From: CAZNGF01 sp964572855
Lineage (GTDB): Bacteria; Bipolaricaulota; Bipolaricaulia; RBG-16-55-9; JAJCYT01
NCBI GenBank assembly: GCA_964572855.1
Contig: CAZNGF010000018.1
Location: forward strand, 1-38,641
Length of the DNA stretch: 38,641 bases
Direction of reading: 5' to 3'
The notes under the pieces are model-generated. The model searched no databases. It was not told where the DNA came from and was given only the letters and a program-made list of their open reading frames with translations. The position numbers were made by a program, and so were the translations under genes. Of this stretch, positions 15,992-23,931 are shown piece by piece. How positions within the stretch are numbered: position 1 is the first letter of the stretch; every line of letters begins with the position of its first letter.

Positions 15992-16714
15992 CTATTCCGC
16001 CGCCGGCGCGGCCAGGACGGCGGCGTCGTAGAGCAGCTGGAGGCCGTTGAAGCCGGCGCTCAGCAGGAAGAGCGCCGAGGAGCGCGCAAACCATTCACGG
16101 GAACTCCCGAGCCCGGCGTCCACGTTCTCCTGGATGAAGCCGATCGCCAGCGAGACGCCCGCCCCCAGGCCGGCCAGCCCGTCGCCCAGCTCGAGCAAAC
16201 CGTACCAGAAGGGCGTCTCGGACTGCCAGAGCAGGCGCGCCTCGACCGAGGGCTTGAGCGCGAAGTCGAGCACCCAGCCGCCGAAGCCCACGCCCGCCGA
16301 AGCAGCCACGAGATCCCAGCGGTAGGTCGGCAGCGCGGCCGCAAAGAGCGAATCCAGCAGCGAGCGGGCCGCCTCGACGCCGTCGGACTTGAGCTTCCAG
16401 AGCGCGGCCTGCCGCATGGCTTGGCGCCGGACCTCGGCAAAGGGGCTTGTCTCGGGCGCGCGTTCGACCGCCGGCTCGTCGCCTTCGAGCAGGCGAATGG
16501 AGGCGATGTCGCTCCGCTGCACGGCGCGGCGCCCGGTGTCGTTGGCCAGCGTGAGGCTCGTCTCGGTCTCCTCGACCACGCGGCCGCGCACGACCGAGCC
16601 GTCCGCCAGCGAGACCTCGACGTGCAGGCCCAGCAGCTCGCCCACGGCCCAGACTTCGGTTCCGGTCCAGCCGACCGCGAGCAACGCCAACGCGATCGCG
16701 AACGCATGTTTCAT
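15992..16714 (-). CDS. Membrane protein with N-terminal LSm-like domain, unknown function
   Basis: 240 residues. GAGGAGG lies six bases before the ATG at 16714. A signal peptide or anchor (about 4-23) is followed by a beta-rich stretch (about 30-75: 'LADGSVVRGRVVEE', 'LTLAND', 'IASIRLLEGD') that resembles the SH3/LSm-like fold seen in exported bacterial proteins. The C-terminal half contains several moderately hydrophobic helices (about 130-155, 170-190, 210-235) that look membrane-associated. No catalytic motif. The gene is monocistronic by position and converges on the DUF411 unit. Confidence 0.7.
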   Translation of the reverse strand: MKHAFAIALALLAVGWTGTEVWAVGELLGLHVEVSLADGSVVRGRVVEETETSLTLANDTGRRAVQRSDIASIRLLEGDEPAVERAPETSPFAEVRRQAMRQAALWKLKSDGVEAARSLLDSLFAAALPTYRWDLVAASAGVGFGGWVLDFALKPSVEARLLWQSETPFWYGLLELGDGLAGLGAGVSLAIGFIQENVDAGLGSSREWFARSSALFLLSAGFNGLQLLYDAAVLAAPAAE

Positions 16715-16813
16715 GATCGACCTCCTCGGGCGCAGTGTAGCCCATCGTGCCCAAGGGGATCAACGGGCGCGCTTCGTGTGGCGCGGTGGAGGTGCCGGGT
16801 TTGCAAGCGCCGG

Positions 16814-16826
16814 TATAATGAGGCCA
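16814..16826 (+). promoter_or_regulatory. TATAAT placed for a leaderless transcript
   Basis: A perfect TATAAT (16814-16819) ends exactly six bases before the ATG at 16826, so the expected first transcribed base is the A of the start codon. No ribosome site exists upstream. No good -35 is visible. Confidence 0.55.
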
Positions 16827-18121
16827 TGCGTACTGATTCTCGTTGCTTCGGACGGTCGCGTCGTCGTCTCCTGAAAGCGCTCGGGTTTGCCGCCGCCGCG
16901 TGGGCCTTGCATCCGTTGCCGCCCGCTTGGACGCAATCCGCGGGCGTGGCTCACCCGTGGCCGCTGTTCCGGGGCGGGTTGGACCACCGCGCGTTTGCCT
17001 CCGGCTCAGGGGATTTGAGCGCGCCCAAGCTCAAATGGACCTTCGGCACGCGCAACCTGGTCGAGTCCTCGCCGGCGATCGGGGACGTCGACGGCGACGG
17101 CCGGCTCGAGGCCGTGGTCGGCTCGCACGACTTCAGCGTCTACGCCGTCGACGCCCGCACGGGCGCGCGCCGCTGGCAGTTTGCCACGGACAACTGGGTG
17201 TTTTCCTCGCCGGCGATCGGGGACATCGACGGCGACGGCCAGGCCGAGGTCGTGGTCGGCTCGCACGACCGGGCGCTCTACGCGCTCTCGGGCCGGGGCG
17301 GGCAGCTCAAGTGGAAGGCGCAACTGCGCTTCCGGGTGGCCTCCTCGCCGCTGATCGCCGATTTGGACGGCGACGGGCGGGCCGAGGTCGTGGTGGGCGC
17401 GGAGCAGATCTACGCGCTGGACGGGCGCACGGGCGAGCGGCGTTGGGTCTTCCCGACCGCGTTCCCCTCGACGGGCTCGCCGGCCGCGGCCGACCTGGAC
17501 GGCGACGGGCGCCTGGAGGTCGTGATCGGCGCGCTGGACCACGTCGTCTACGCGCTTTCGGCAAGCGGCGTCCTCAAGTGGCAGTTCGACGCCGGCGGCG
17601 CGCTCGAGTCCTCGCCGCTGATCGCCGACCTCGACGGCGACGGGCAGCTCGAGGTCGTGGTGGCCGCGGGCAAGACCGGGGTCTACGCGCTCGACGGTCG
17701 CACGGGAGCGCGCAAGTGGTTCGTGCCCACCAGCGCCGAGGAGCGCATCCAGTCCTCGCCTGCGGCGGCCGACGTCGACGGCGACGGGAAACTCGAGGTC
17801 GTGATCGGCACCAACGAGAACCTGGTGTACTGCATCGGCGCGGACGGGCGCGTGCGCTGGCGCTTTGCGGCCGGGCGCTTCGTCGAGTCTTCGCCCGCGC
17901 TGGCCGACCTGGACGGGGACGGCCAAATCGAGGCCCTGGTGGGCTCGCACGACGGCCACCTCTACCTGCTGAACGCGGCCACGGGCGCGCAAAAATGGAA
18001 GTACGCCGTGCCGGGCGGCGGGATCGTGTTCTCCTCGCCCGCGCTGGCCGACCTCGACGGCGACGGCCTGCTCGAGGCCGTGGTGGGGACCAACGCCAGC
18101 CAGCTGCTCGCGCTGGGCTAG
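16826..18121 (+). CDS. Exported FG-GAP/PQQ-like eight-repeat beta-propeller
   Basis: 431 residues. The N-terminus is a Tat signal (RSRRRLLKALGF, about 10-21, then a hydrophobic Ala-rich run). The mature part is a chain of about 46-residue repeats, each with a D-x-DGDG calcium-binding loop followed by 'EVVVGS' and 'YALDGRTGARKW'-like strands. I count eight D-x-DGDG motifs, which predicts an eight-bladed propeller. Blades 1 and 2 are very similar at base level (for example around 17068 and 17212), suggesting recent unit duplication. Such proteins bind polysaccharide or protein outside the cell; no enzyme motif is seen. The gene seems to be translated from a leaderless transcript and ends three bases from the convergent DUF3887-like gene. 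Confidence 0.88.
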   Translation: MRTDSRCFGRSRRRLLKALGFAAAAWALHPLPPAWTQSAGVAHPWPLFRGGLDHRAFASGSGDLSAPKLKWTFGTRNLVESSPAIGDVDGDGRLEAVVGSHDFSVYAVDARTGARRWQFATDNWVFSSPAIGDIDGDGQAEVVVGSHDRALYALSGRGGQLKWKAQLRFRVASSPLIADLDGDGRAEVVVGAEQIYALDGRTGERRWVFPTAFPSTGSPAAADLDGDGRLEVVIGALDHVVYALSASGVLKWQFDAGGALESSPLIADLDGDGQLEVVVAAGKTGVYALDGRTGARKWFVPTSAEERIQSSPAAADVDGDGKLEVVIGTNENLVYCIGADGRVRWRFAAGRFVESSPALADLDGDGQIEALVGSHDGHLYLLNAATGAQKWKYAVPGGGIVFSSPALADLDGDGLLEAVVGTNASQLLALG

Positions 18122-18124
18122 CGG

Positions 18125-18511
18125 CTACGCGCGCAGCTGGGGCGAATCGAACCAGAGTCCGCTCACCAGCGGCGTCCCCTGGTAATCCATCAGCGAGAGG
18201 GTCACGGTCACACCGCTTTCGCGCTCGAAGGCGGCCGTGTAGGTCACGACCCGGTAGGGCCCCTGCTTGAACACCTGCGCCGGCTCGCGCGAGCGGTAGC
18301 GCCCGATCTTGTGGGTGACCAGCCCGCGCGATTGCTCGAACACCGCCGGCGGGAACTGGTGCTTCATGATCTCGCTGAAGTCACGCGCCATCCGGGCGTA
18401 GTCGTCCTCGTTGAAGCCCGCCAGCAGGTTATCGGCGATGGGGTCGGCATACGCCAGCACGGCCTCGCGCTCGTCGTCCGTCAACTCGATGGACTCGGGA
18501 CCTTGGTTCAT
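18125..18511 (-). CDS. DUF3887-like small protein
   Basis: 128 residues, soluble, no signal peptide. The layout matches DUF3887: an N-terminal helical segment (about 10-55: 'NLLAGFNEDDYARMARDFSEIMK') followed by a curved sheet (about 60-125) with 'GLVTHKIGRYRSREP', 'YRVVTYTAAFE' and 'VTVTLSLMDYQGTPLVSGLWF'. The fold is NTF2-like, and such domains bind small ligands or partners; no specific role can be given. AAAGGAG lies a few bases before the ATG at 18511. It is followed, on the opposite strand, by the propeller gene almost without a gap. Confidence 0.75.
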   Translation of the reverse strand: MNQGPESIELTDDEREAVLAYADPIADNLLAGFNEDDYARMARDFSEIMKHQFPPAVFEQSRGLVTHKIGRYRSREPAQVFKQGPYRVVTYTAAFERESGVTVTLSLMDYQGTPLVSGLWFDSPQLRA

Positions 18512-18632
18512 GGCCGCTCCTTTCTCGGACTATCTTTGCGCGACGGCGGGGAGAGGTCAATGACGCACTCCCGGTGCCCGAATGCAAACGCGTGCACGCC
18601 AGCCAGCTGGCCGTGCTCGACGAGAAAGGGGA

Positions 18633-18659
18633 AACCCGCGGGATGGGATCCCGCGGGTT
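18633..18659 (-). terminator. Strong intrinsic terminator of the sigma factor gene
   Basis: AACCCGCGGGAT (18633-18644) and ATCCCGCGGGTT (18648-18659) form a perfect 12-base stem with a three-base loop. On the minus strand the stem is followed by TTTCCCCTTTC. It lies 33 bases past the stop codon of the sigma factor gene. Confidence 0.85.
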
Positions 18660-18691
18660 GTGTTCCAACCTTCGTATTCGTGTTGAATCGC

Positions 18692-19702
18692 TCAGTTGAC
18701 CTGGTAGGTCTCGCTCTCGCTCTTGAGGCGCTCGTAGCGCTCCAGGCGCTGGCGCATGCGCACGCTGCGCAGCTTGTCCAGCGCTTCCTTTTCGATCTGG
18801 CGCACGCGCTCGCGGCTGATGCCAAACACCTTGCCGATCTCCTCCAGCGTCTGGGGCTGCTCGTGCTGCACGGCCCAGTCGTCCTGCTGGTTGAGCCGCA
18901 GGCCGTAGCGCAGCTCCAGGATGCGGCGCTCGCGCTCGCAGAGTTCTTCCAGCAGCCAGCCCAGCTCCTCGACCTGCAGCTGGCGGAACGCCTCCAGCAT
19001 GGGCGAGGGCGTGTCGTCGCTGCTGACGAAGTCGCCCAGTAAGCTGTCCTCGTCGTCGCCGATGGGCTCGTCCAGCGAGCGGGAGTAGGGAGAGATCTTC
19101 TTGATGCGCTCGATCTCGGCCTTGGGCCAGCCGAGCCGCTTGCTCAAGGTGTCCATGGAGGGCGGCTCGCCGTGCTCCTGGACGTAGTCCTCCTCGACCT
19201 TGAAGATCTTGCGCATGTTCTCCAGGATGTGCGGCGGGATGCGGATCGTGCGTGCCTTGTCGGCCAGCGCGCGGCTGATGGCCTGACGGATCCACCAGGT
19301 GGCGTAGGTCGAGAACTTGTAACCCTTGGTGTAGTCGAAGCGCTCGATGGCCTTCATGAGGCCGATGTTGCCCTCTTGGATCAGGTCCAGAAAGGGCAGG
19401 CCGTAGCCCTTGTGGTTTTTGGCGATCGAGACCACCAGGCGCAGGTTGGCCTCGGCCAGCTCTTCGCGGGCGCGCTGGTCGCCGCGGGCCACGCGTTTGG
19501 CCAGCGACACCTCCTGCTCGCGCGTGAGCAGGGCTACCTTGCCGATCTCCTGCAGGTAGGTGCGCACCAAATCTTCCTGCCGCGGTTCGCTGACCCGAAC
19601 CGCGGGTCCTTCGGCTTCGCCGTTGGAATCCGAAGTGGGGACGGCTTCGAGCTCCTCGGCGCTGTAGTCCAATTCTAGGACTTCCAACTCCTTCATTGCC
19701 AT
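18692..19702 (-). CDS. rpoD: Housekeeping-type RNA polymerase sigma factor (sigma-70 family)
   Basis: 336 residues. All core regions are present: region 1.2 (about 43-75, 'DLVRTYLQEIGKVALLT'), region 2 with 'FLDLIQEGNIGLMKAIERFDY' and 'KFSTYATWWIRQAI' (about 105-145), region 3 and the region 4 helix-turn-helix 'TLEEIGKVFGISRERVRQIE' near 290-310. Region 1.1 is reduced to about 40 acidic residues, so it is short like the primary sigma factors of several deep-branching phyla, or like a group 2 factor. An insertion in region 4 ('NQQDDWAVQHEQP') is unusual. GGAGGG lies nine bases before the ATG at 19702. A consensus promoter and a strong terminator make this a single-gene unit. Confidence 0.95.
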   Translation of the reverse strand: MAMKELEVLELDYSAEELEAVPTSDSNGEAEGPAVRVSEPRQEDLVRTYLQEIGKVALLTREQEVSLAKRVARGDQRAREELAEANLRLVVSIAKNHKGYGLPFLDLIQEGNIGLMKAIERFDYTKGYKFSTYATWWIRQAISRALADKARTIRIPPHILENMRKIFKVEEDYVQEHGEPPSMDTLSKRLGWPKAEIERIKKISPYSRSLDEPIGDDEDSLLGDFVSSDDTPSPMLEAFRQLQVEELGWLLEELCERERRILELRYGLRLNQQDDWAVQHEQPQTLEEIGKVFGISRERVRQIEKEALDKLRSVRMRQRLERYERLKSESETYQVN

Positions 19703-19815
19703 GCGTACGGCCCTCCCGGCGTCCTGGTAATTGTGATTGAAACAAGGACTTGTTTTTTGTATGATCGAGGTACGGACGGTCCAAGTGAATAGCGTGGCGA
19801 TCAGAACGTTCGTTT

Positions 19816-19844
19816 AGTATAGACCATTTTTTTCACCCTGTCAA
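19816..19844 (-). promoter_or_regulatory. Promoter of the sigma factor gene
   Basis: On the minus strand TTGACA (19844-19839), 17 bases including an A7 run, and TATACT (19821-19816). This nearly perfect promoter would give a leader of about 107 bases before the ATG at 19702, long enough to hold regulatory structure; a 16-base palindrome AAACAAGGACTTGTTT (19740-19755) lies within it. Confidence 0.85.
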
Positions 19845-19948
19845 GACCTTTCTGTCCGAATCCTCGCCTTTTCAACCCGGCTCCCGAGCTGAGAGCCGAC
19901 CTGCATTTTATCCTCCGCGTGCCCATTCGGATGTAACGTGGATGGGAC

Positions 19949-20332
19949 TCAGCCGTCGGGGGAAGTCGCCTCGACCGCGAGGTGCGGGCGCAGGCGCTCG
20001 ACCGTGGCGGGGCCGATGCCGCGCACGCGCCGGAGCCCGCCGATCGCTTGATACGCCCCATGGGTCTGGCGGTACACGACGGCGCGACGCGCCAGCGTGG
20101 GGCCCAAGCCCGGGAGCGCGGCCAGCTCGGCCAGCGAGGCCCGGTTGAGGTTCAAACGGGCCGCCTGTGGCCGTTGGGCGTCGAGCTCGAACGCCCCGCG
20201 CGCCAGCCCGCCGAGCAGCAGCGCGCCCGCGGTCAGCGCGCACAGCCCGGCGAGGGCGAGGCGGTCATTTGCCGACAGGGTCGGCAAACAGCCTTTGAAT
20301 GCGCTGGCGGCCCTGCGTGTCCAGTTGGGCAT
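19949..20332 (-). CDS. ComEA-like helix-hairpin-helix protein
   Basis: 127 residues from the first ATG. One membrane helix (about 25-45) is followed by a tandem helix-hairpin-helix DNA-binding domain: 'LNLNRASLAELAALPGLGPTLARRAVVYR' and 'GLRRVRGIGPATVERLRPHL'. This is the ComEA architecture, where the protein binds incoming double-stranded DNA outside the membrane during natural transformation. No comEC or comEB is in the window, and stand-alone short ComEA-like proteins also serve other roles. The ATG at 20332 overlaps the upstream gene by 68 bases; a TTG at 20287, preceded by AAAGG, would reduce this to 23. Its translation is probably coupled to the gene at 20265-20813. Confidence 0.85.
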   Translation of the reverse strand: MPNWTRRAASAFKGCLPTLSANDRLALAGLCALTAGALLLGGLARGAFELDAQRPQAARLNLNRASLAELAALPGLGPTLARRAVVYRQTHGAYQAIGGLRRVRGIGPATVERLRPHLAVEATSPDG

Positions 20333-20813
20333 ACAGTCCCGAGGGGATCAGTTGGTACTTGGGTTGGTCCATCTTCTCGAAGTGCGCGCCTGTGAACAGC
20401 TTGCGCAGCGCCTCGGTGAGCTCGGGGTCGTCGCGAAACAGGTAGGCGTAGCGCGCGCGCAGGTCCTCGATCTCCTCGATGTAGATGTCGATCTCGACCG
20501 AGGCGCGCAGGCAGTGCAGCGCCTCTTCCAAATCGCTTTCCATGAGCTGCAGCGCGCGGGCGAACAGCTGGCGGCGCCTGCGTTCGTTGCCGGCCTTCTG
20601 GCGCATGCGTTCGGCGCGGGTTTCGGCTTCCTTGCGTTCGCCCGGTTCGACCGGCAGGTAGCCGCAACGGCAATCTTCGTGGTTGGGCGGGGCGTCCCCG
20701 AGGTCCGAAAACAGCTCGCCGTGCCGCTGCAGGCAAGCCTCGCAGGTCGAGGGGTTGATGTTGGCGTAGTACTGGTACAAAGGGCCTTTGGGCTTCGACT
20801 TCCTGAACAGCAT
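20265..20813 (-). CDS. Hypothetical protein with Cys/His cluster motif
   Basis: 182 residues. GGGAG lies seven bases before the ATG at 20813. The N-terminal third holds a compact motif, C-x2-C-x3-HG (about 24-32), then PPNHEDCRCG (about 42-51), giving four Cys and two His. Such a pattern also occurs at the end of phage head morphogenesis (gp7-like) proteins, where 'PP-x-H-x-x-CRC' is common. The rest is strongly helical and charged (about 60-150), ending in 'DTQGRQRIQRLFADPV'. I do not recognise a complete family. The gene heads a two-gene unit with the ComEA-like gene and has a good promoter. Confidence 0.65.
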   Translation of the reverse strand: MLFRKSKPKGPLYQYYANINPSTCEACLQRHGELFSDLGDAPPNHEDCRCGYLPVEPGERKEAETRAERMRQKAGNERRRRQLFARALQLMESDLEEALHCLRASVEIDIYIEEIEDLRARYAYLFRDDPELTEALRKLFTGAHFEKMDQPKYQLIPSGLYAQLDTQGRQRIQRLFADPVGK

Positions 20814-20845
20814 GAATCGCTCCCGGTCTTTGAGAATGGGTATCC

Positions 20846-20875
20846 AGTATAGGCAACAGGTTTCGGCTCTGACAA
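20846..20875 (-). promoter_or_regulatory. Promoter of the 20813 gene
   Basis: On the minus strand TTGTCA (20875-20870), 18 bases, TATACT (20851-20846): five of six matches in each hexamer. It lies about 35-60 bases upstream of the ATG at 20813 and just past the rarA stop codon. Confidence 0.7.
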
Positions 20876-20897
20876 CACGCAGGCCGCCCCTGTTGGA

Positions 20898-22199
20898 TCA
20901 GTCTTCGGCCCGCCTGTGCCGCCACGCGGCCAGCCGCTGCTTGATCTCGTGTTCCAGGCCGCGCCCGCTCGGCTCGTAGTAGCGCCGATCGCCCAAGTTG
21001 TCCGGCAGGCAGCGCATGTCGGTGACGCCTTCCTCGCTGTCGTGAGCGTACTGGTAGCCCTTGCCGTAGTCGAGGTCCTGCATCAGCTCCGTGACGGCGT
21101 TGCGCAGGTGCAGCGGGACGGGGTCGTTGCGCGTGTTGCGCACGTCCTCGCGCGCCGCGCCGTAGCCCGCATAGACCGCGTTGCTCTTGGGCGTGACGGC
21201 CAGGTAGACGGCGGCTTGCGCTAGCGCGAGCTCGCCCTCGGGCGGGCCCAGGCGCTCGAAGGCGTCCCAGGCGGCGATCGTGACGCCGAGCGCTTCGGGG
21301 TCGGCCAGGCCGACGTCTTCCGTGGCCATGCGCACCAGACGCCGCGCCAGGTAGAGCGGGTCCTCGCCCCCGGCCAGCATGCGCGCGAGCCAGTAGAGCG
21401 CGGCGTCCGGGTCGGAGTTGCGCACGGACTTGTGCAGCGCGCTGATGAGGTCATAGTGCTCCTCGCCGGACTGGTCGTAACGGGGGGCCTTGCGCTGGGC
21501 GGCCTGCTGGGCCACGGCCAGCGAGATGGACTCGCCCTTGACCAGGTCCGCGGCCAGCTCGAGCGCGTTGAGCGCCTTGCGCGCGTCGCCGTCGGCGTAC
21601 TGGACCAAAAAGTCGAGCGCCTCCGCGCGCAGCTGCACCCCGCGCTCCCCGAGCCCGCGCTTGTCGTCCTGTAACGCCTGCAGCAACACGCGCTTGAGGT
21701 CGTCGTCGTCCAAGGGGTGCAGCACAAACACCTGCGAGCGCGACAGCAGCGCCGAGCGCAGCCGGAACGAGGGGTTTTCGGTGGTGGCGCCCACCAGGAT
21801 GACGCTGCCCTCCTCGACGTAGGGCAGGAAGGCGTCTTGCTGCGCGCGGTTGAAGCGGTGGATCTCGTCGACGAACACGAGGTCGCGCTGGCCCGAGGCT
21901 GCGTGCTTGCGCTTGGAGCGCTCCATGGCCGACTGCACTTCCTTCATCCCCGAGCGCGTGGCCGAGAACTGGACGAAGTCCGCGCCGAAGGTCTTGGCCA
22001 GGATCACCCCCAGCGTGGTCTTGCCCACGCCGGGCGGTCCCCACAGGACCAGCGAGCGCACTCCCTTCGACTCGATCAGCCGGCGCAGCACGCCGTCGGG
22101 GCCGACCAAGTGGGGCTGGCCCGCGAACTCGTTGAGCGTGCGCGGGCGCATGCGGTCGGCCAGCGGGCTGGGGCGGTCGCGTTCGAACAAGCTGTCCAT
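20898..22199 (-). CDS. rarA: RarA/MgsA family replication-associated AAA+ ATPase
   Basis: 433 residues, normal for the family. RarA acts at stalled replication forks and is related to clamp-loader ATPases. Walker A GPPGVGKT (54-61), Walker B VFVDEIHRF, the sensor segment 'VGATTENPSFRL', and the C-terminal tetramerisation part ('NDPVPLHLRNAVTELM', 'EGVTDMRCLPDNL') are all present. The ATG at 22199 is placed because the known N-terminus ('LADRMRPRTLNEFAGQ') follows within 25 residues. Only TACAAT six bases upstream is visible and no ribosome site, so the mRNA is probably leaderless. Confidence 0.95.
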   Translation of the reverse strand: MDSLFERDRPSPLADRMRPRTLNEFAGQPHLVGPDGVLRRLIESKGVRSLVLWGPPGVGKTTLGVILAKTFGADFVQFSATRSGMKEVQSAMERSKRKHAASGQRDLVFVDEIHRFNRAQQDAFLPYVEEGSVILVGATTENPSFRLRSALLSRSQVFVLHPLDDDDLKRVLLQALQDDKRGLGERGVQLRAEALDFLVQYADGDARKALNALELAADLVKGESISLAVAQQAAQRKAPRYDQSGEEHYDLISALHKSVRNSDPDAALYWLARMLAGGEDPLYLARRLVRMATEDVGLADPEALGVTIAAWDAFERLGPPEGELALAQAAVYLAVTPKSNAVYAGYGAAREDVRNTRNDPVPLHLRNAVTELMQDLDYGKGYQYAHDSEEGVTDMRCLPDNLGDRRYYEPSGRGLEHEIKQRLAAWRHRRAED

Positions 22200-22211
22200 G
22201 GGGGCATTGTA
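22199..22211 (-). promoter_or_regulatory. TACAAT placed for a leaderless rarA transcript
   Basis: On the minus strand TACAAT (22211-22206) ends exactly six bases before the ATG at 22199, the same geometry as the propeller gene at 16826. A weak -35 (CTGTCG, three of six matches) lies 17 bases upstream. Confidence 0.5.
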
Positions 22212-22307
22212 ACGCACTTTCCGCCAAACGACAGCGGTCCCAAAACGTTTGCCCTTCGCGCGCGGGCCGTCTAGGATGGGCGCCAACGCCCTGGCGAAGG
22301 AGACCCC

Positions 22308-23177
22308 ATGAAACGTCCGTTCTTCGTGCTCGTCGCCGTGCTTGCCCTGCTGTGGCCGGCGGCCGCGAATTCGCAACCGGGCCGCGAGCTCGTGCTGGCC
22401 ACGACCACCAGCACGGCCGACAGCGGGCTGCTGGACGTGCTCAACCCGCCGTTCGAGCGCGCCTTCGACGCCCGCGTCAAGGTCGTGGCGCTGGGCACGG
22501 GCGCGGCGCTGCGCGCCGGGGAAAACGGCGACGCCGACGTGGTCATGGTCCACGCCCGCCCGGCCGAGGACGCCTTCCTGCGCGCTGGCTCCGGTGTCAA
22601 CCGCCGCGACGTCATGTTCAACGACTTCGTGATCGTCGGACCCCCGGACGATCCCGCCGGGGTCGCCGGGCTGAACAGCGCGGCTGAGGCGTTCCGGCGG
22701 GTCGCGGCGGCGGAGGCCACCTTCGTCTCGCGCGGGGACGACTCCGGCACGCACCAGAAGGAGCTGTCCATCTGGTCCGCGTTGGGGGCCGGGCCGGGCG
22801 GGCGCTGGTACCTGTCCGTGGGCAAGGGCATGGGTGACACGCTGGTCCAGACCGACCAGATCGACGGATACACCCTGAGCGACCGCGGGACGTTCCTGGC
22901 CATGCGCGACCGGATCGGCTTGCAGGTTCTCGTGCAGGGGCCGGTCCAGGGCGGCGACCCGCTGTTGCTCAACCCCTACGGCGCCATGGCCGTCAACCCG
23001 GCGCGCCATCCCGAACGGGACTACGCGCTGGCCATGGCCTACATCGGCTATTTGACCTCGCCCGAGGCTGAGGCGTTGATCGAAGGGTTCCGGGTCGACG
23101 GCGAGCCGCTCTTCTTCCCGGACGCGGTTCACGAGGCGGCGAACTTCGAGCAGTACGTCCCGGCGACCGAGCCGTAG
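22308..23177 (+). CDS. tupA: Tungstate ABC transporter substrate-binding protein
   Basis: 289 residues. The signal peptide (1-22) is followed by LVLATTTSTADSGLLD (28-43), the TTTST oxyanion-binding signature of TupA-type proteins, then 'GDADVVMVHARPAED', 'VGPPDDPAGVAG', 'SRGDDSGTHQKE' and 'YTLSDRGTFLA', all typical of the family. It captures tungstate (possibly molybdate) outside the cell. AAGGAG precedes the ATG at good spacing. The permease gene begins three bases after the stop codon. Tungsten or molybdenum supply would serve molybdopterin enzymes such as the one at 30915. Confidence 0.93.
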   Translation: MKRPFFVLVAVLALLWPAAANSQPGRELVLATTTSTADSGLLDVLNPPFERAFDARVKVVALGTGAALRAGENGDADVVMVHARPAEDAFLRAGSGVNRRDVMFNDFVIVGPPDDPAGVAGLNSAAEAFRRVAAAEATFVSRGDDSGTHQKELSIWSALGAGPGGRWYLSVGKGMGDTLVQTDQIDGYTLSDRGTFLAMRDRIGLQVLVQGPVQGGDPLLLNPYGAMAVNPARHPERDYALAMAYIGYLTSPEAEALIEGFRVDGEPLFFPDAVHEAANFEQYVPATEP

Positions 23178-23180
23178 TTG

Positions 23181-23906
23181 ATGGAATGGTGGGCGTTCTG
23201 GCGCGAGAGCGCCGTGCAGGCCGTCGAGCTGCTCCTCTCGGGCGACGCCTACGTCTGGAGCACGATTGGCGTTTCCCTGCGCGTCTCGCTGACCGCGCTG
23301 ACCGCCGCGGCGCTCCTGGCGCTGCCGACGGCCGCGGCGGTCGCCTTCGGCCGCTTCCCCGGGCGGGGAACGGCCCGGCTCCTGATCCACACCGGCATGG
23401 GGGTGCCCTCGGTGATCGTGGGGCTGGTCGTGTTGCTGCTGGTTACGCGGCGCGGGCCGCTGGGGGGCTTCGAGCTGCTCTGGACGCCGGGGGCCATGAT
23501 CCTGGCCCAGACCGTGCTTGTCCTGCCGCTGATCGCGGGAGTCGCGCTCAGCGCGCTGCAGGCCGTGGATCCCTCGATCCGCGAGGCCGCCTCGACGCTG
23601 GGCGCCCGGCCCGTCCGCCAAGCGTGGGTCGTGATGGGCGCGGCCAAGCGCGGGCTGGTGACCGCGGTGCTGAGCGGTTTCGGGCGCGCCGTGAGCGAGG
23701 TGGGCTCGGTGCTCATGGTGGGCGGCAACATCGCCTGGTCGGACGGTACGTCGTATACGCGCACGCTCACGACGGCCATGGTGGTCGAGACGCGCCAGGG
23801 CCGCTTCGAGACCGCGCTGGCGCTGGGGCTGATCCTGTTCGGGATCGTGCTGACCGTCAACGCGATCGTGCTGCGCCTCGGGCGGCTGCCGCGCTGGGCG
23901 GGGTAG
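23181..23906 (+). CDS. tupB: Tungstate ABC transporter permease
   Basis: 241 residues with about six membrane helices. The permease loop that docks the ATPase, 'EAASTLGARPVRQAWVVMGAAK' in family form, is visible near 135-155, and 'GRAVSEVGSVLMVGGNIAW' matches TupB. The ATG at 23181 is used; a TTG at 23178 is an alternative and neither has a ribosome site, so coupling to tupA is likely. No ATPase gene follows: the next gene is a phosphoesterase. The ATPase (TupC) must be elsewhere or shared. Confidence 0.92.
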   Translation: MEWWAFWRESAVQAVELLLSGDAYVWSTIGVSLRVSLTALTAAALLALPTAAAVAFGRFPGRGTARLLIHTGMGVPSVIVGLVVLLLVTRRGPLGGFELLWTPGAMILAQTVLVLPLIAGVALSALQAVDPSIREAASTLGARPVRQAWVVMGAAKRGLVTAVLSGFGRAVSEVGSVLMVGGNIAWSDGTSYTRTLTTAMVVETRQGRFETALALGLILFGIVLTVNAIVLRLGRLPRWAG

Positions 23907-23931
23907 CCGCCCCGTGTATGGGGGGGGAAAC

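Noticed and set aside
19740..19755. AAACAAGGACTTGTTT palindrome followed by T-run, as a plus-strand terminator
   Set aside because: No plus-strand gene ends there and the loop would be two bases; it is noted only as part of the sigma factor leader.
20898..23621. 907-codon minus-strand frame
   Set aside because: Only the part from 22199 down is RarA. The upstream extension is the antisense of tupA/tupB with low-complexity composition.
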